Origin: Acanthochromis polyacanthus
Taxonomy: Eukaryota > Chordata > Actinopteri > Pomacentridae
Assembly: GCF_021347895.1 (NCBI RefSeq)
Contig: NC_067120.1
Location: forward strand, 17,593,361-17,657,360
Reading direction: 5' to 3'
DNA: 64,000 nt
Shown in pieces: positions 48,101 through 60,743 of this stretch. Numbering within the stretch: position 1 is the stretch's first letter; each line of letters starts with the position of its first letter. The position numbers and the translations under genes are program-made. The notes beneath the pieces were generated by a model. It was not told the DNA's origin. It made no database searches and saw only the letters and a list, made by a program, of their open reading frames with translations.

Positions 48101-51100
48101 TGTGAGTTTCACAGTGATTAGCTGCTTTAGTTGGTGCTGCTTTAATGATGAGATGAGACAGATGGTAGAAGAGTGATCAAAACTGAAGCCTTAGAAGTTG
48201 ACATGTCTTGACTTTTAGTTCTGAGAGTGGGTTTAGTTCTAAAATTACTGAGACCTGCATTTGCTATAATTCAACTCAACACCATTTGAATTATCCTCTC
48301 CCTTCTGCCTCCTAAATGCCCACCTGTCAAAGGCATCTAGTTTGTAACACAGACATTCTGTTAAGTCTCAAGCCGAGATAACTATAATGGCATTAGGATG
48401 ACTCATAACCGTCATTAGGGTTATTCTAATTTTTTTTCTAACTTTGAAAAGCTTCGGTCAGAGCCACTGAAGACATTATGCAAGCTAAGTAGTTACTTCT
48501 CATCACAAGGAAGAACTGAACTCATGTGAAATTGAGTGGAAAGGCCCTTTAACGCACAATCGACTTTCCTAATTTGCATCACAAATAGTGAGTATTTACC
48601 GTAATCTATACAGAGTTTGAAATAACGCTGGAAACATAAGGATTCCTCACTGGAACTAATGTTGGAGTCACTTTAATTCATGCATTATTAATGGCTCAGT
48701 TACTTGACGCTCTTTAATCTATTTACTGAAAAAACATCAACTGTTGCCTTTCACGTGGAGGAAACTGCTCATGTCATGATGTTACCTTGGTATGTGAATG
48801 AGCTGACGGGCTTCTCATGTGATTTGCTTTGACAGCGATCCATTCAAAGAACCTGGTGGCCATCGTCTATCTGCTGGTGGCTCTCGCTATGCACTTCCAG
48901 GCCCCCATCAGGCTGCCTGAGCACGTCTCTGTGCAGGTGGTGGTGGTGAAGGTAAGGAACCCATCAGTATGTGGAAAGCTGTAGGGATGTGTACATACAT
49001 GTGTAGTTTATATTATTTAATGTAGCTTTTATTAAATCAGGAAACCTCTGGATACCTTTGAAGATAGACAGTGAGAAAAGTGAATTGAAGATAAGTAACA
49101 CAAATATGCTAAAAAATATTAGTAGGAACCATAGATGCATTAATGAAATCACAATACAGTCATTTCTTTTTAGAAATTGCCTTAATGACACTTTAAATTA
49201 ACCAGAGCTGTCTGTCTGCAAACCTAAAAATAACCAAGATTAACCCAAAACAACGATATAATGAAGCTCGCATATCATAACCTCTACTTAAAATATTGAT
49301 TTATAGCTGTTTCTGTCTTCATTCTATCACTGTCTTGACCATTCATGAGATTTTCAAAATGTGAATCCACAGGTCGAGTTCTACTTTCGTGCCAGAACTA
49401 AATTAGATCTTTGTGTGTGCAGAAGCGAGAGGGCATCCTGCAGACCGCTCTGGTCACCAAGGAGCTGACGAGCACCACAGAGTAAGAGCTGCTACAGTTC
49501 CCTTAACAATCTGTGCTCTTTTCACTGCTGTAGTGTGGATTATGAATAGCATTTAATGTAGCAGAACGTAATTAAAGGTAAAAGAATTAGGCATACAGAG
49601 TGAAAAATGCGTAAGCTTTTATTCTCTTATTTTTTTCAGAATGATGATGGGAAGATTTGGTGAGTCCCTCCCATAAATCACTTTCATTTAATAGAGCTAC
49701 ACAAGCATACATTTGCTTTTACTGTTCTGTAATTAAACTGCTATAAGAAATAGTTCAGCTTTCTGGGGAAATGTTTTGTGCATAAATATGCAGCCTGAGT
49801 CAGCAGAGTTAAGCAGCAGAGCACAAAGAGTACAAACAAGTGCAAACAGTTACCTTTTCTCTGTCCAAAGGTGGAAATCAGCCAATTACTTAAATCCATA
49901 AAAACACAACAGGTTTTAAAGCAGCAATTTGCAGTTTTATGGCAGTTGTTTAGTTAAGATTCTCAGACCGCCAGTAGAGAGAAAGTCTTTGCTCCTGGCT
50001 ATGAAATCGTTTGGAATCTAACTACCTGTAAAATACAAATTTCTCATTTTTATTTTATACTTAGTTTTTGCATGAATTTAGTAAATGAGATCAAACATGT
50101 TAAAAAGATAATTTCAAAGGTGGTGTTTTATTTTTTACCTTTACATAAAGCCAGCTCGTTCCCTTAATCTAAACTAATGAGCTGCAGGCTGTAGATGTAC
50201 AGACAGGTGTCAAATCAAAGGAAAAACCTGAACCCTTTCCTTCTACCCTGAGGAGACCTGGTGGCTCTGTTATGTTGTGGGGGCTTTTTGCTGGCAAGGT
50301 TTGAGTCTAATTGTCCCTTTAGAGGAAAAGGTCACTCCGAATCAATACAAAGTTCTTCTTAGTGATCTCCTTTTTGTCTTTAAGGGTGTTCTGTTCTCAG
50401 GGTTGCCAGATCTGTGAGTTTCTTGTAGAATTGGGCTATTTTTAAAGGTAGTGTCTACAGATACGGACCCGTACCCGTAGCCTGTGGCCTGCGGATACGG
50501 CACTTTCCCTTACCATAAATATTAATGAGCCGGCTGATGAACGCGCTTTGTGATTGGCTGGTAATCCGACGGACATAAATATTAATGAGCCGGCTACGCT
50601 GATGAAGGCGCTTCCGTGATTCGAGGTGAATCTGCGGAATGAATGGCGTAACTAACAGCCAGCAAACTACAAGTATTTTTTTACCTTCAAAAGTAGCGAC
50701 AGACTATTACATATTAACAACCTAAACAAAACCCTGACGTATTTTCTGCGTCTGTCAACACAGACCCTGTCACAGTCACTTTAATGCTAGCGGACTCTGT
50801 TGAATGGCTAATTTACATCACCACAAACAAATCTCACAATATCACAGTGAATCGAGTTTGTGTTTTTTTTTTTAATTCATGCCGAATTAAAGAGCTGCTT
50901 CTCACCATTCACGAGTGTTTGTTTCATATTCGACATCCTTAATTTTATCTTGTAAATTAGCGTCCGAAATTAAATGGGAACATTTGCAATGGAGTTCGTC
51001 AGCCGCTTCCACCACTGAACGCGGTAAACTAATTAATAAGAACTGGACTTCAAACAATTTAGACGCAGCGTCTAAAAGCGTAAAAACTACATTGTCTACG

Positions 51101-54100
51101 TAAAGTGTGAGAGGAGACGGTGTATTTTTAGTTGCATTATACAATGTTCGCCGTCAAAGTCATTCATATAAACTGCCTGTAATGTGCAGCAAATAGTAGT
51201 TAACCGGCGCCAGCTCTTCAGTGACCTTAACGGGTCCGTACCTCTAGTACAGATGCTACGGGTACGGGTCCATACCTCTAGCATCAACCATTTTTAAAGT
51301 GTTACTTTGGGATGAATTTTGTGTCTGCTGATTTGGAAAGGTCTATATTCCAAATTACATGAAGAATTTCTAGAAATAACTCAATTTTTGAAAATAAATT
51401 ATTTATTATATACCCAAATCATACCAAATTGACCCTCAATCCCAATTCTGCTAGTTTAGGAATTAAAGTAGAACATCTAGCTGGGTAGTTTAGTATTGGA
51501 CTGGTTTTTTGATTGGCTGTTGTGTTGGTTTTATCACACAGACCTTAGAACCATGAGCTTCTTTCAGGGTAACAAGAGGTGTCCCTCAGTGGTTACATGA
51601 CAATGAAAACGATGTGAAGCATATAATGTGTCCTTCACAGTCAGCAGATCTCAACCCTTTGAACATCTATGGCAGATTTTGCAGCATTGTGTGAGACACA
51701 ACTGTTAGCAAATCACAAAATGAGGCAATGTCTTTTCAAAGAATAGTGTTCATTCCTTCAGTAGACTTCCAGTGACGTAGAGAATTAGTATCAAAGAGCA
51801 TTGGGCCAACACTCTAGCAAAACACTTCATGTTGGTTTTTCCTTTAATTTGTCACCAGTCAGTACATTTACATGACAGATGTGAGAGTAGTATTGATCTT
51901 CGTATCGTTTTGACGCACCTGATAGTGTCTAACACATCAAACTATTTAAGTATTCATAACCTTTGTCTTCTTTAATCTTTATTTCAGAGCGGGATGCGTT
52001 TGATACTTTACTGGATCACGCACCTGACAAGCTCAACGTGGTTAAAACGGTAAAAATACCTTTTCTTTGTACAGTAATGGTATAATGTCAAAAAAATTGC
52101 AGGTTTTAAGAGCTACACTGTCAGTATGACTGATAGCTTTTACTTTCTCTTCCCAGTCACTCATCACCTTTGTGAACAAACACCTGAACAAGTTGAATCT
52201 GGAAGTTACTGAGCTGGAATCTCAGGTAGGAGATTTTAATGGCTTATCTACAGACTCATTACTTCGCTGTCGCAGCACAATCCACTGAGTTATTAAGTCT
52301 GTCATTAGTAGTATGCATGTTATGTAACAAGGTTTCATCCTGACATGTGCGCTCTACATCTGTGGCTCAATTTTTAATTTAAAAATATTCAATCTAATCT
52401 GCTTGTGTGATGGAAGAAGCTGTGCTGTATTCATGTACCTGTGAGTGTGTGATTATATGTGTGCATATGATATGTGTGTGTTTGTTCAGTTTGCTGATGG
52501 AGTGTACCTGATTTTACTGATGGGGCTGCTGGAAGACTACTTTGTCCCCCTGTACAACTTCTTCCTCACCCCAGAGAGCTTCGAGCAGAAGGTGACTTCA
52601 CCTTAAAGCAATGAAATTGCAGGATTTTTCGAAGCAGTGTTGAATGTTATTAACCGTCAGTTTTATTCCTCCTCAGGTTCACAACGTGGCTTTTGCTTTT
52701 GAACTGATGCAGGACGGAGGCCTGAAAAAACCCAAAGCCAGACCAGAAGGTATTTTACTGTTATTTTACATTATTATAAGATCAAATGAAAGATGAAACA
52801 CATGAATTTCCCAGGGGAGATTTTGTTGATCTCCCACAGCAGCAGTCATATTAAAAGCTGACCAGTAGGTGGAAACCTTGCCTTAAGCTCATCACTGGAT
52901 GGTGCTGCTGAGTTTATACAGCCCTGAGCTGCACTTTGTTGTTCAGCCTGAACCTTTTTAATAAAGACTGCAATAAAAGAAAATGACTTAATGTTTATAT
53001 ATTATACATATTTTTAAATTTGTCACAATTTTGCATCTTTCTTTCATGTCACTCTTATGTTCCACACAGCCACTGCACAGTTAGAAATGTTTGCACACAA
53101 AATCTGGAAAAACGGTTTTCAGAATGTAATCTAGTATAGCTGATTACCTGCTTAAAATGTAAATAAGTGAACTTTAAAATCGTTTAGTATTCAAAAATAC
53201 AGAAAACAATTCTTGTTAAAAGATCATTATATTTGATTTTCTAGTTTGCAAATTAAAATTGTCTATATAAGGTTCTATACAATTACTACACATTTATGTT
53301 TAGAGTCAGAAATGCCTTTTCAAACATGTAATCACATTGTATTCAAGCATTTTTATTGCACTGTATTGTATGTCACTCTCATTAATATACTTTAGCAGTA
53401 CATGTCCTGCTTTACCTCAGCTTATTTAGCATTCTTATTTTGTTCAGCTCCATCATATCAAGAGTTGCATATTTAATATCTGACACTCTCTATTCACAAT
53501 TTAATTACTTGTGCTTTTGGTTTAATTATACAACTTTTGCTTGTTTTGAAAAACACTTTAAAACCTTTGAAAATGGCATGAGCTACAAAAGTTTTTCAAG
53601 ATGTGTAAATATTTTCTCTCAGTGCTGTGTTAAATCAAGTGTTTTTATCCTGCCTTCAGACCATTTCCTGATAAAGCCAAAAGCAGAAAATCACTGCTTG
53701 TAATCACTGCTTAGTAATTTAAACCATTATAGCTGTTATTATCATAGCCTCTCTGATTAGCTTTGGGTTTGCTCTGGTTTGTGCACATCTGCAGCTTCTT
53801 TATAAACAACAATAGAGACAAACAGTAAAGTACAGATGTTTAGTTCCTGATGCATGCTAGTTTGACACTGCTGTTGTCTGGCTGGACTCGCTTAAATCTG
53901 CCCTAGTTGTGATGATAAATTAAAATAAGCAAACAAGCCCTTATGTGGAGCACCATAGTACCTAGAAAGGGAACAGAAAGTGCTTTTTTGCCTCTGAATC
54001 TGTTGGTAAGAAGTCATACATCATATGATAATCATGTGCAAATTCTTAGGTGCTATTTTATGCTCCGTTTCATTTCCAAAATTACAAATAACCTTTTGAA

Positions 54101-54398
54101 GGGAAGCGGTCCAAGAGTAATCATAGAAGGGACTCCTCTGCATTGTAAATAAGATTTTAAGGTGGTACAGCCCATTTATTTTGTGCCACAGAATTCTAAG
54201 GAGGCAATTTATAATAATAATTAAGTTTTTGTACACATCAAAGGTTATATTTTCTTGCTCAAAGCAGTTCAAGTGAGGCGAGCTCTAATGCTCTCTGCTG
54301 TCTCTCAATTTTGTTTTCCAGATGTTGTGAACCTGAACCTCAAGTCCACCCTCAGAGTCCTCTACAACCTGTTCACCAACTACAAAAATACTGAGTGA
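39198..54398 (+). CDS. parvb: Beta-parvin, complete, 13 coding exons
   Basis: Beta-parvin is an actin-binding focal-adhesion adaptor in the ILK-PINCH-parvin complex. Exons: 39198-39312, 45576-45665, 46138-46208, 46295-46397, 47961-48101, 48836-48951, 49423-49481, 49640-49659, 51988-52049, 52157-52225, 52490-52591, 52677-52749, 54322-54398. They total 1098 nt in frame, giving 365 residues (human 364). After a Ser/Thr-rich start come KKDESFLGKLGGTL, two CH domains (about residues 90-195 and 255-362), DWIN and ERIIVKDLEED in CH1, and FVNKHLNKLNLEVTELE and FADGVYLILLMGLLEDYF in CH2. RPEDVVNLNLKSTLRVLYNL is the family ending. GRFERDAFD favours PARVB over PARVA. Exon 49640-49659 is only 20 nt. A second first exon is at 43921. 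Candidate poly(A) signals are at 54802 and 56470. Confidence 0.96.
43809..43835. repeat. (CA)n-like microsatellite
   Basis: CA units interrupted by TATATA, about 85 bases upstream of the alternative parvb first exon. Confidence 0.85.
43921..43960 (+). CDS. parvb: Alternative first coding exon of parvb
   Basis: ATG at 43921 in a good context (GGGGACATGG) encodes MAGLLCGTKRKKQ and one base, then a GTAATT donor. It ends in phase 1, exactly as exon 39198-39312 does, so it joins exon 45576 in frame (VSDLHEEGKNAIN). The upstream 150 bases are GC-rich and could be a promoter. It would replace the KKDESFLGKLGG N terminus with a short basic one. This is inferred from sequence only. Confidence 0.55.
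50230..51860 (+). mobile_element. Old Tc1-like element remnant, split by a later insertion
   Basis: To the left of the inner element a frame reads GSVMLWGLFAGKV, like the catalytic-core GSIMVWGCF block. To the right (about 51580-51700) come HDNENDVKH and SQSADLNPLNIYG, like the DNDPKH and SPDLNPIENLW blocks. The sequence then ends near 51860 with TTTCCTTTAATTTGTCACC. Many stops are present. The inner 842-bp element (50448-51289) interrupts it. It lies in the parvb intron between exons 49640 and 51988. Confidence 0.5.
50438..51299. mobile_element. Non-autonomous DNA transposon with 9-10 bp target duplication
   Basis: ATTTTTAAAG occurs at 50438-50447 and 51290-51299. Just inside, the ends share GGACCCGTACCCGTAG and its complement, in imperfect inverted repeats of about 35 bp. 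Further copies of the end motif lie inside, on the right. A 60-bp-period duplication (CATAAATATTAATGAGCCGG at 50514 and 50574) lies near the left end. There is no transposase. The duplication length fits a MuDR-like (9 bp) or hAT-like (8 bp) element; the superfamily is left open. Confidence 0.75.
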
Positions 54399-54805
54399 AC
54401 TTTTCCCACTTTTACCGCCTGATATTACTTTGAACACTGGCCTGTGCCTGAGCTGATCATTTGCATTACAGTCTGGACAGTGGAGATCAACTGGGACTGA
54501 AAGTCGTCATTATGTGGGACTTAAAAAGACCCAGGGGGGATATAGCCAGAAAAAGACTCTGAACGTTAGTATTTAATCTTCCCCAAATGTCAGTATTTAT
54601 TTATGCCTTGCTCAAATGTTAACTGCGACCCAGGAAGCCCTGCAACCTTTAGCCCTGCATTTGAATACATGACTGTCACGGGAAAATGTTAAAACTGGAA
54701 GACATTTGTGTGTTAAACCAAACTGATTACCATCACAGAATCCTTTCAGAAATCGAAAATGCTGGTATAAATGATATAGTATCTATAAGCTTTCTATAAA
54801 CATTA

Positions 54806-54905
54806 AAGGAATTGTTAGATATTTTGGTAAATATGCTTCTTTCCAATCGCTCTGTTTGGTAAAGCAAGAATCTGGTAAGCTCAGCTCGGTAAAATAACTT
54901 ATACG
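54806..54905 (+). repeat. Dispersed repeat fragment (GGAATTGTTAGATATTTTGG)
   Basis: Resembles the start of the repeat at 34206 (AAAGGAAT, then a GACATTTTGG-like block and AAATATGCTT). It is about 100 bases and diverged. Confidence 0.4.
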
Positions 54906-57083
54906 TTTTCTAGAATGTGATAATTTAGAAGAAAGTTTTTACATCTGACATCAAATTGCCTGACTGGAAGTTGTGCTGTCTGTATTTTACCCATCAAAAA
55001 CAGTGCAAACAGAACCTACATAACATGTCAGCATATAAAAACTCTGGATAACTTTTGAATTAGGCTGTTATTATACATTGTAGGCAGTAATATGTTGCAA
55101 ATAATAATAATGATAAAAATGATTTATAATAGATTATTCTTATTCATTCTAATGTTAAGAAAACATTATTTTAGTAGCAGCACTAAGCTAGTAGCTAATA
55201 TCAGCAGCTGTATAATATAATAATAAATGTGTACATGTTCATTTCAACTGTTTCAACTGAGTTAATCAATGATGCTTTGATTTTTTTTTTTATTTTTTTT
55301 TTAGCCTATAGATGATTTTAAAGACCACACCAATATCATGAATTTTAATAAAGTTAAAAGCTGAAATGCAGCTACTGTTACCCTGCTATGCAAGTTACCA
55401 TTGGTAGTAATTTTGCGGCATCATCATAAACTGTATAAAAAGTATAAAGTTTATATACAGTCTATGGGCATCATAACTGGATTTACTGCACACTACAATA
55501 TTACCAAATTTATTTATGTGGAAAATGCAATGAATATTTCAAAATTTAAGTTCAAAATTGCTATTTTTCGTGGGATAGCAGATAGGGGAAAGATATTTTG
55601 ACTAGCTGTGGCTATCCTACCAGCTAACTAACTTTCTTTAGCAGTCTGGCTGGCTTTTTTTTTTGGGTGTTGGTTTTAGCTCTAGTTATTGAGGGTTTGT
55701 AAAGCAGTTCCTGTTGCAGATTATGATCTAATTAACTAAAATTGACAATATTTCTCTTTTGTAGCGCAGAACTATAGTATTTTCTCCTACTTATAACATT
55801 TATGCTAAGCTAACTAGCTGCTAGCTATTTGACAATTTGGGTAATACACTTAAAAAGATTCTTGCCAAGGAAAAGTAATGGAGATGATCCCTCCACTGTC
55901 ATGTCTGTGTTAGCCAAGCTTCACAAAAGACTGTAAACAAGAAAATAGTATAGCTCTGTCCATATTTTATGTGGTATTTTTTTAAAAATTTGAAAAGTTT
56001 CTACAACAGAGCAAATAAACCTACTTCCCCACCCAAAACCTGTATAATGTAGAAAAATATTTTGTATATTTCTCCCATAGTTATGCTCATTTCCTAATAG
56101 CTGAAAGAGCTGTGAACTATTCTTATTTACTCTGAACTATGCACGCCATATTTCAAGCCATATTTAGAAGCCGATGCTGTTGCCTTCTGCCTTTAGTGCA
56201 GTGTGTTCTTAGCGTCCCTGGAGAGCCCCAGTCAGAGTATCCTCGTATTGACCGTCCTCTCAGACGAGTCTCTGAGGAGGCCTGGACCTCTCACTGCTCT
56301 CCTGAAGCAGAGCTGGGCCTGCTTTGCCACCTGCGGACCTGCTAACATGTACAGTGCTCATGAATTTTAAGCCTGTTTGAATTATTGAGAAAATGGATGA
56401 GTCAATCTAGGCTGAGTTAGCACTGGGTGGTTCACCCTCTGTGGGTTTTTTTTATGTTGCCTATCAAGCAATAAACGCCTGGAATCAAACGGAATGAGAA
56501 TTTCATTTCAGCCCTTACTTGTTTGATAGGTTAGATTTGCTTTGGCTTTTGAGCGAGATTGGCTTTGGAACAGCCAATTCCTGCAATTTGGGTTTAGCTA
56601 AAGGAATTATGGGTTTATTTTAGGCCTTTATTTTCTTGTCTCATTCCTTTGTTGCTATGGTAACCTTCCACATCCCCCAAATTGCCCCTTCCTCTGGCTG
56701 ATGGGTGGTCCTTTATCTTTTCTTCAACGAGGCCGGTGCAGACACAGAGGTGGTTGTTTTGTTGCTTCTGTCTCTTTCTTGCTTTCTTTCTTGTTTTGTT
56801 GTGTTTGTTGTAGAATAGGGAAGGCTGGAGACCAGATGACGGACAATTGATCCGGCTGGTCACAGATGGAGATGTGAGTCGAGCTTGAGTGGCTCAGGCC
56901 TCCGAGTGTCACGTTTCTCTCGGCCCTCCTGAAGTGTGGTTTTTCAAACAATGCATTTGAACCCAAGAGTCCTCCCCGTTCTCTTCCCCTCAACATGTAC
57001 CTATTATTAAAGTCACAGATACAGTCCGTGACAGGACATGAATGCACTTATCAGAAAATGCTCTGTCGCAAAGCCTGTGTCAG

Positions 57084-57095
57084 AAAGAGGAAGTG
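57084..57095 (+). promoter_or_regulatory. PU.1/ETS-like site upstream of parvg
   Basis: AAAGAGGAAGTG is a close match to the PU.1 (SPI1) consensus. It lies about 260 bases upstream of the end of the putative parvg leader exon. A second ETS-like AGAAGGAAGTGAGG lies near 57682. Gamma-parvin is known mainly from blood cells, so such sites make sense. Binding is not shown. Confidence 0.4.
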
Positions 57096-57249
57096 CTACC
57101 TACTTCTCTGCCACATCCTCTCATTTTAGATTACCTTCCCTTTTGACCCTGTGACATGTTAGTTTCTTTTCAAACAACACTTTGAAATCGAGCGCATTCA
57201 AGCCTTTTTCATTGATGGGACTTGCAGGAGCTGCCATTCAGATCGACTG

Positions 57250-57357
57250 CAGCCTTCCACTTCTTCTATCGCTGTTTTGACAGTTTGCGAAGTTGACATC
57301 AGTTAAGGAAGTCGATTCAGCAGAAGTCACACGGTTCTGTCGCTCTGAGTGCTGAAG
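57250..57357 (+). other. parvg: Candidate parvg 5' UTR exon
   Basis: Ends GCTGAAG followed by a GTAAGC donor at 57358. The acceptor would be TTGTTAAG (58114) just before the parvg ATG. The start of the exon is a guess. Confidence 0.35.
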
Positions 57358-58119
57358 GTAAGCTTTTTCAAAAAGACTTTTTGTTTATGACCTTGTTTGA
57401 AAGTTACTGTCAACCTCAGGAAAAGGAAGCCACACAAACATAAAGCACACAGAGAAAGAAAAGTTCCTTGTTGAGTCTTTTCTCCTCGCCAGACCCAGGA
57501 AACAACGGTTTGACATGCTCCAGGTCACGTCTGTTTTGTCAGCAGGTGTTCCTTCATGTGTTTGCTGTTTTCGTCTTGGACCGAATGATTGAAAATGTTC
57601 AGAGGGAGAGGTACGGCCCAGCAAGTCTCCAGGGATCTACAATACTTGATCTGTTGAGTGTGCCACTAAAAAAAAAATAGAGAAGGAAGTGAGGAAACTA
57701 AATATCTTGCTTCCTCAGACGGACAAGTTTCTGACCGGATCAGTTGGATTCTGTGCTCCTCTGTGTTTGTACAAACTTTTAACACCTTCAGTCAGAAAAA
57801 ATATCTTTAAAACCCTGCTATAGAAGTGTGTTCTGGCTGAGCTGAGCATAAGACCGATATTCTTTATACTTTAAAAGCATACATTTGAAGGTACAAAATT
57901 AGTAAAAAGTAAACTGTCTGTACAATCAGCATCTTCTACTGCTGGTCAGTGAGTCAGGCTCCAGCAGCAGCAGAGAGTTGAGCAATATGGTCAAGGACAC
58001 TTACTGAGCGGCTGCTGGGAGACTTTCTGAGAGTGTTTCTTCATTCTGCTGTGGTTTAACTTCTGCTTCTGAAGGTGTCTGAGCAGAGCTGACTCTTCTG
58101 TCGGTTTTGTTAAGAGGTC

Positions 58120-60743
58120 ATGGCAATGGAGGCTGACGTCTTTGACTACAGCAAAGAAGAAGATGCTCTGGACGTTGAGTCTTTTCAGGGTATGTGTGAA
58201 TTTAGTGAGCTGATAGATATCCTATCATAATTTCAGTTATGGTAGGTTTTGCAAACCATGCTGCCATGTGTTAGAAATGTCAGTATTCCATCACAGCTAA
58301 GATATTTTTTTCAAAATATTTAAACTTTCTTCATCACTGGGATAGAAAAACATTAGAAACACCACTCAGCATAGTCCAATACAGTTTAAAAGCACGACAA
58401 ACTCCAGACCCTACAATGACCTTGATGTTTCATCAACCAACCTAAACATTTTTAGTTAAACTTGAACACTATAACCCCAGTAAGGATTTTAATAATAATA
58501 AGTAGTGGATTATGGCTTTTAATGTGTGGACCCTATTAAAACTTGCTACCAGACTTTTGTTTGGGATGCGCAATCCTTCATAGCGGTTTAGTCAGTTTTG
58601 CTCAAAATACCCACTACAGCGGCTCATCTTACACCTTGGCGGTCCAATGTATTAACAACAACCTTCTATGGCCTAATATTTAGTGGCAGAGATTATAATT
58701 TGTCTCTAAGTATAGCACATATTACACTACCTGACACTTTAAATAGAAGCATTAAGCTATCTGCAGTGAACACATGAGAAAGCTATCTGCAGTGAACACA
58801 TGAGAAAGCTATTCACCTTGTCAGGTGAAATCCTCTCTTAGAGGAGGATCTTTGCAATTCTGATGTTGCTGCTAAACGTGGGAAATAAACTAGGACAAGG
58901 TTTAAGCATAGGTGGTGCCAGTGTCCTGCTTTCTCTTAAACCGAGGCAGCTAGTAGGCATGGCTTATGTTGCCCCATGGATCAACTTACCCCAGTCTTCT
59001 GTACTCACTTACTGGACTTTTTAGCTGTCAAATCTTCTGCTGTGTTTACTAGCTGGTCACTGCCTTTCTGTGCTTTGTATGGTAGTTTTTGAAAAACTCT
59101 AATTGCCCCTAGAAACAGGTCTGAAGTTGACCTTAAAACCAAAATGATCAGCTAAAAGATGCCAAGACACTGGATACTACGAAGTCACAGCAAGTTTATC
59201 ATTATGAGCATCACAGTTCACATTTTACATCTTCTTCTTTGATCCATAATTCATCTAAAATGATCTATTAGAGCAGCTTTTATTATCAAGTTATGATGAA
59301 GACTGACAAAAATAATAACGCTAAAATGTTTGGTGTCAGATATTTTCTAAATTAAACAACTGTCAGGATTAATTTTCATGTTGTATGGAAGAGAGAAAAC
59401 CAATGGCTGCTTGAAAGTGTGGCTCGAAACATCTTCTAGATCTAGAAATGCATTTGAAGTGTCAACAGACAGAGATATTGCGAAAATACAGAACATTAAA
59501 AAGGTAAAATAAACATTCATAGTATAAAAAATAATGAGCATCAATCACAATTCCTAAAAGACTGTCGTGTATGACAGTCCAGCATGATCAATGCATTTTT
59601 TATATATATTCTCACAGGAGAAAAGAGGAAACTCATTCAGCCAGCATCTTTAAAAGATCCCAAACTCGAAAAGCTAAAGCAGGTAAGAAATATATTCCCT
59701 CCACCTCCACATAAATCTTTCTATGAGTCTTTGTCTTCTGTTCAATATTTGCTGTAACATCAGACCTCGTCCTGAGCAACCACACATCCAAGACTCCCTG
59801 TGTGTCTTTAGTGGGCTGCATACATGCTACAGAAGAAACACCGTGCATCTCAATAGTGTTTTTCCTGCATACATAATGGGTTCCTGCATGTGTTATGTGC
59901 AGTAAAGAGCATGAATAATATGTGATGCAGAGAGAGAGGTGGAAGGATCAGTGAAATTTTAATGAACATAATTATAAGAGGTGATGGGAAACGGATCAGG
60001 GTGTCATGGGAGTCAGATTTTAAAACACATTGTTATGGATAAAGATGGCATCTCTAGTGCTTCATGCAAATGGAAATTCTAAGTAGTCCTGACATGTCTT
60101 GCATGAAGAGGAGGAAATCAAGTAAAAAATAAGTTATTTTTTGGGTAGCACTTTGTATCTGTCACCATTTCAGTTTAGTTCAGGATCTTGTTATCTCTGA
60201 AAAGCGATTAAGAGAATTTAAAAAAAACAAGAGATCATGCTGTTTTTTCATCTGCCTCACTAGCAAAAGAAAAATGTATGAAAGAAGATGAAAGTGTTTC
60301 ATATCTCTGACTGTGTGATGAATTATGACTTGGTAGGAATTGGTTGATTGGATCAATAAGACTTTGAAACCGGAGCACATAGTGGTTCAGAGTCTGGAGG
60401 AGGATCTGTACGATGGACTGGTGCTTCATCACCTGCTGTGTAAGATAATACACATCTGACATTCCATTAATCATACCTACTTCCACTCAGTCATTGTGTT
60501 AACTGCAGGATAAAAACAAACACGCAAATGTTTTGCTTGAAATGCTGCAAGCTGTGCCTGACTCCAACCTTACAAATAATGATTTTCTCAATCCTGCAGC
60601 CCAGTTGGCAGGAGTGAACTTGACCGTGGAGGAGATAGCACTGACCAGCACGGCTCAGATCCGCAAACTGGAAATCATCCTAGAGGAGTTGGACAAGAGG
60701 CTGGGCCTGCAGGACTGCAGTCACGTCAAATGGAATGTCAAAC
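58120..60743 (+). CDS. parvg: Gamma-parvin, first four coding exons (3' end outside window)
   Basis: A parvin-family adaptor expressed mainly in haematopoietic cells, binding ILK. Exons: 58120-58189, 59618-59682, 60337-60439, 60600-60743, joined in phase (382 nt, about 127 residues). The N terminus is short and acidic (MAMEADVFDYSKEEDALD), unlike the long basic start of alpha- and beta-parvin, as in human PARVG. CH1 begins ELVDWINKTLKPEHIVVQSL, followed by EEDLYDGLVLHHLL and VNLTVEEIALTSTAQIRKLE. PEHIVV and DGLVLHHL match gamma- rather than beta-parvin. The remaining CH1 and the whole CH2 must lie beyond 64000; I saw no further exon. It follows parvb in the same orientation, the same tandem order as on human 22q13. 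A second in-frame ATG (codon 3) could also be used. Confidence 0.9.
58755..58806. repeat. Perfect 2 x 26-bp tandem duplication
   Basis: AGCTATCTGCAGTGAACACA plus TGAGAA occurs twice back to back, followed by a partial third start (AGCTAT). It is in the first parvg intron and is probably recent. Confidence 0.9.

Larger units (their letters stand above)
54399..58119. other. parvb 3' region and intergenic before parvg
   Basis: The parvb 3' UTR is expected. ATTAAA at 54802-54807 and AATAAA at 56470-56475 are candidate poly(A) signals, so the UTR may be 0.4 or 2.1 kb. A diverged repeat related to the one at 34206 starts near 54806. Further right are a PU.1-like site (57084) and a possible parvg leader exon ending at 57357. 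The 68-residue frame at 56139-56345 has no domain and probably lies in the long UTR. Confidence 0.45.

Noticed and set aside
56139..56345. 68-residue frame with a fairly coding-like composition
   Set aside because: No domain is recognised. It lies before a good AATAAA and fits better as part of a long parvb 3' UTR.
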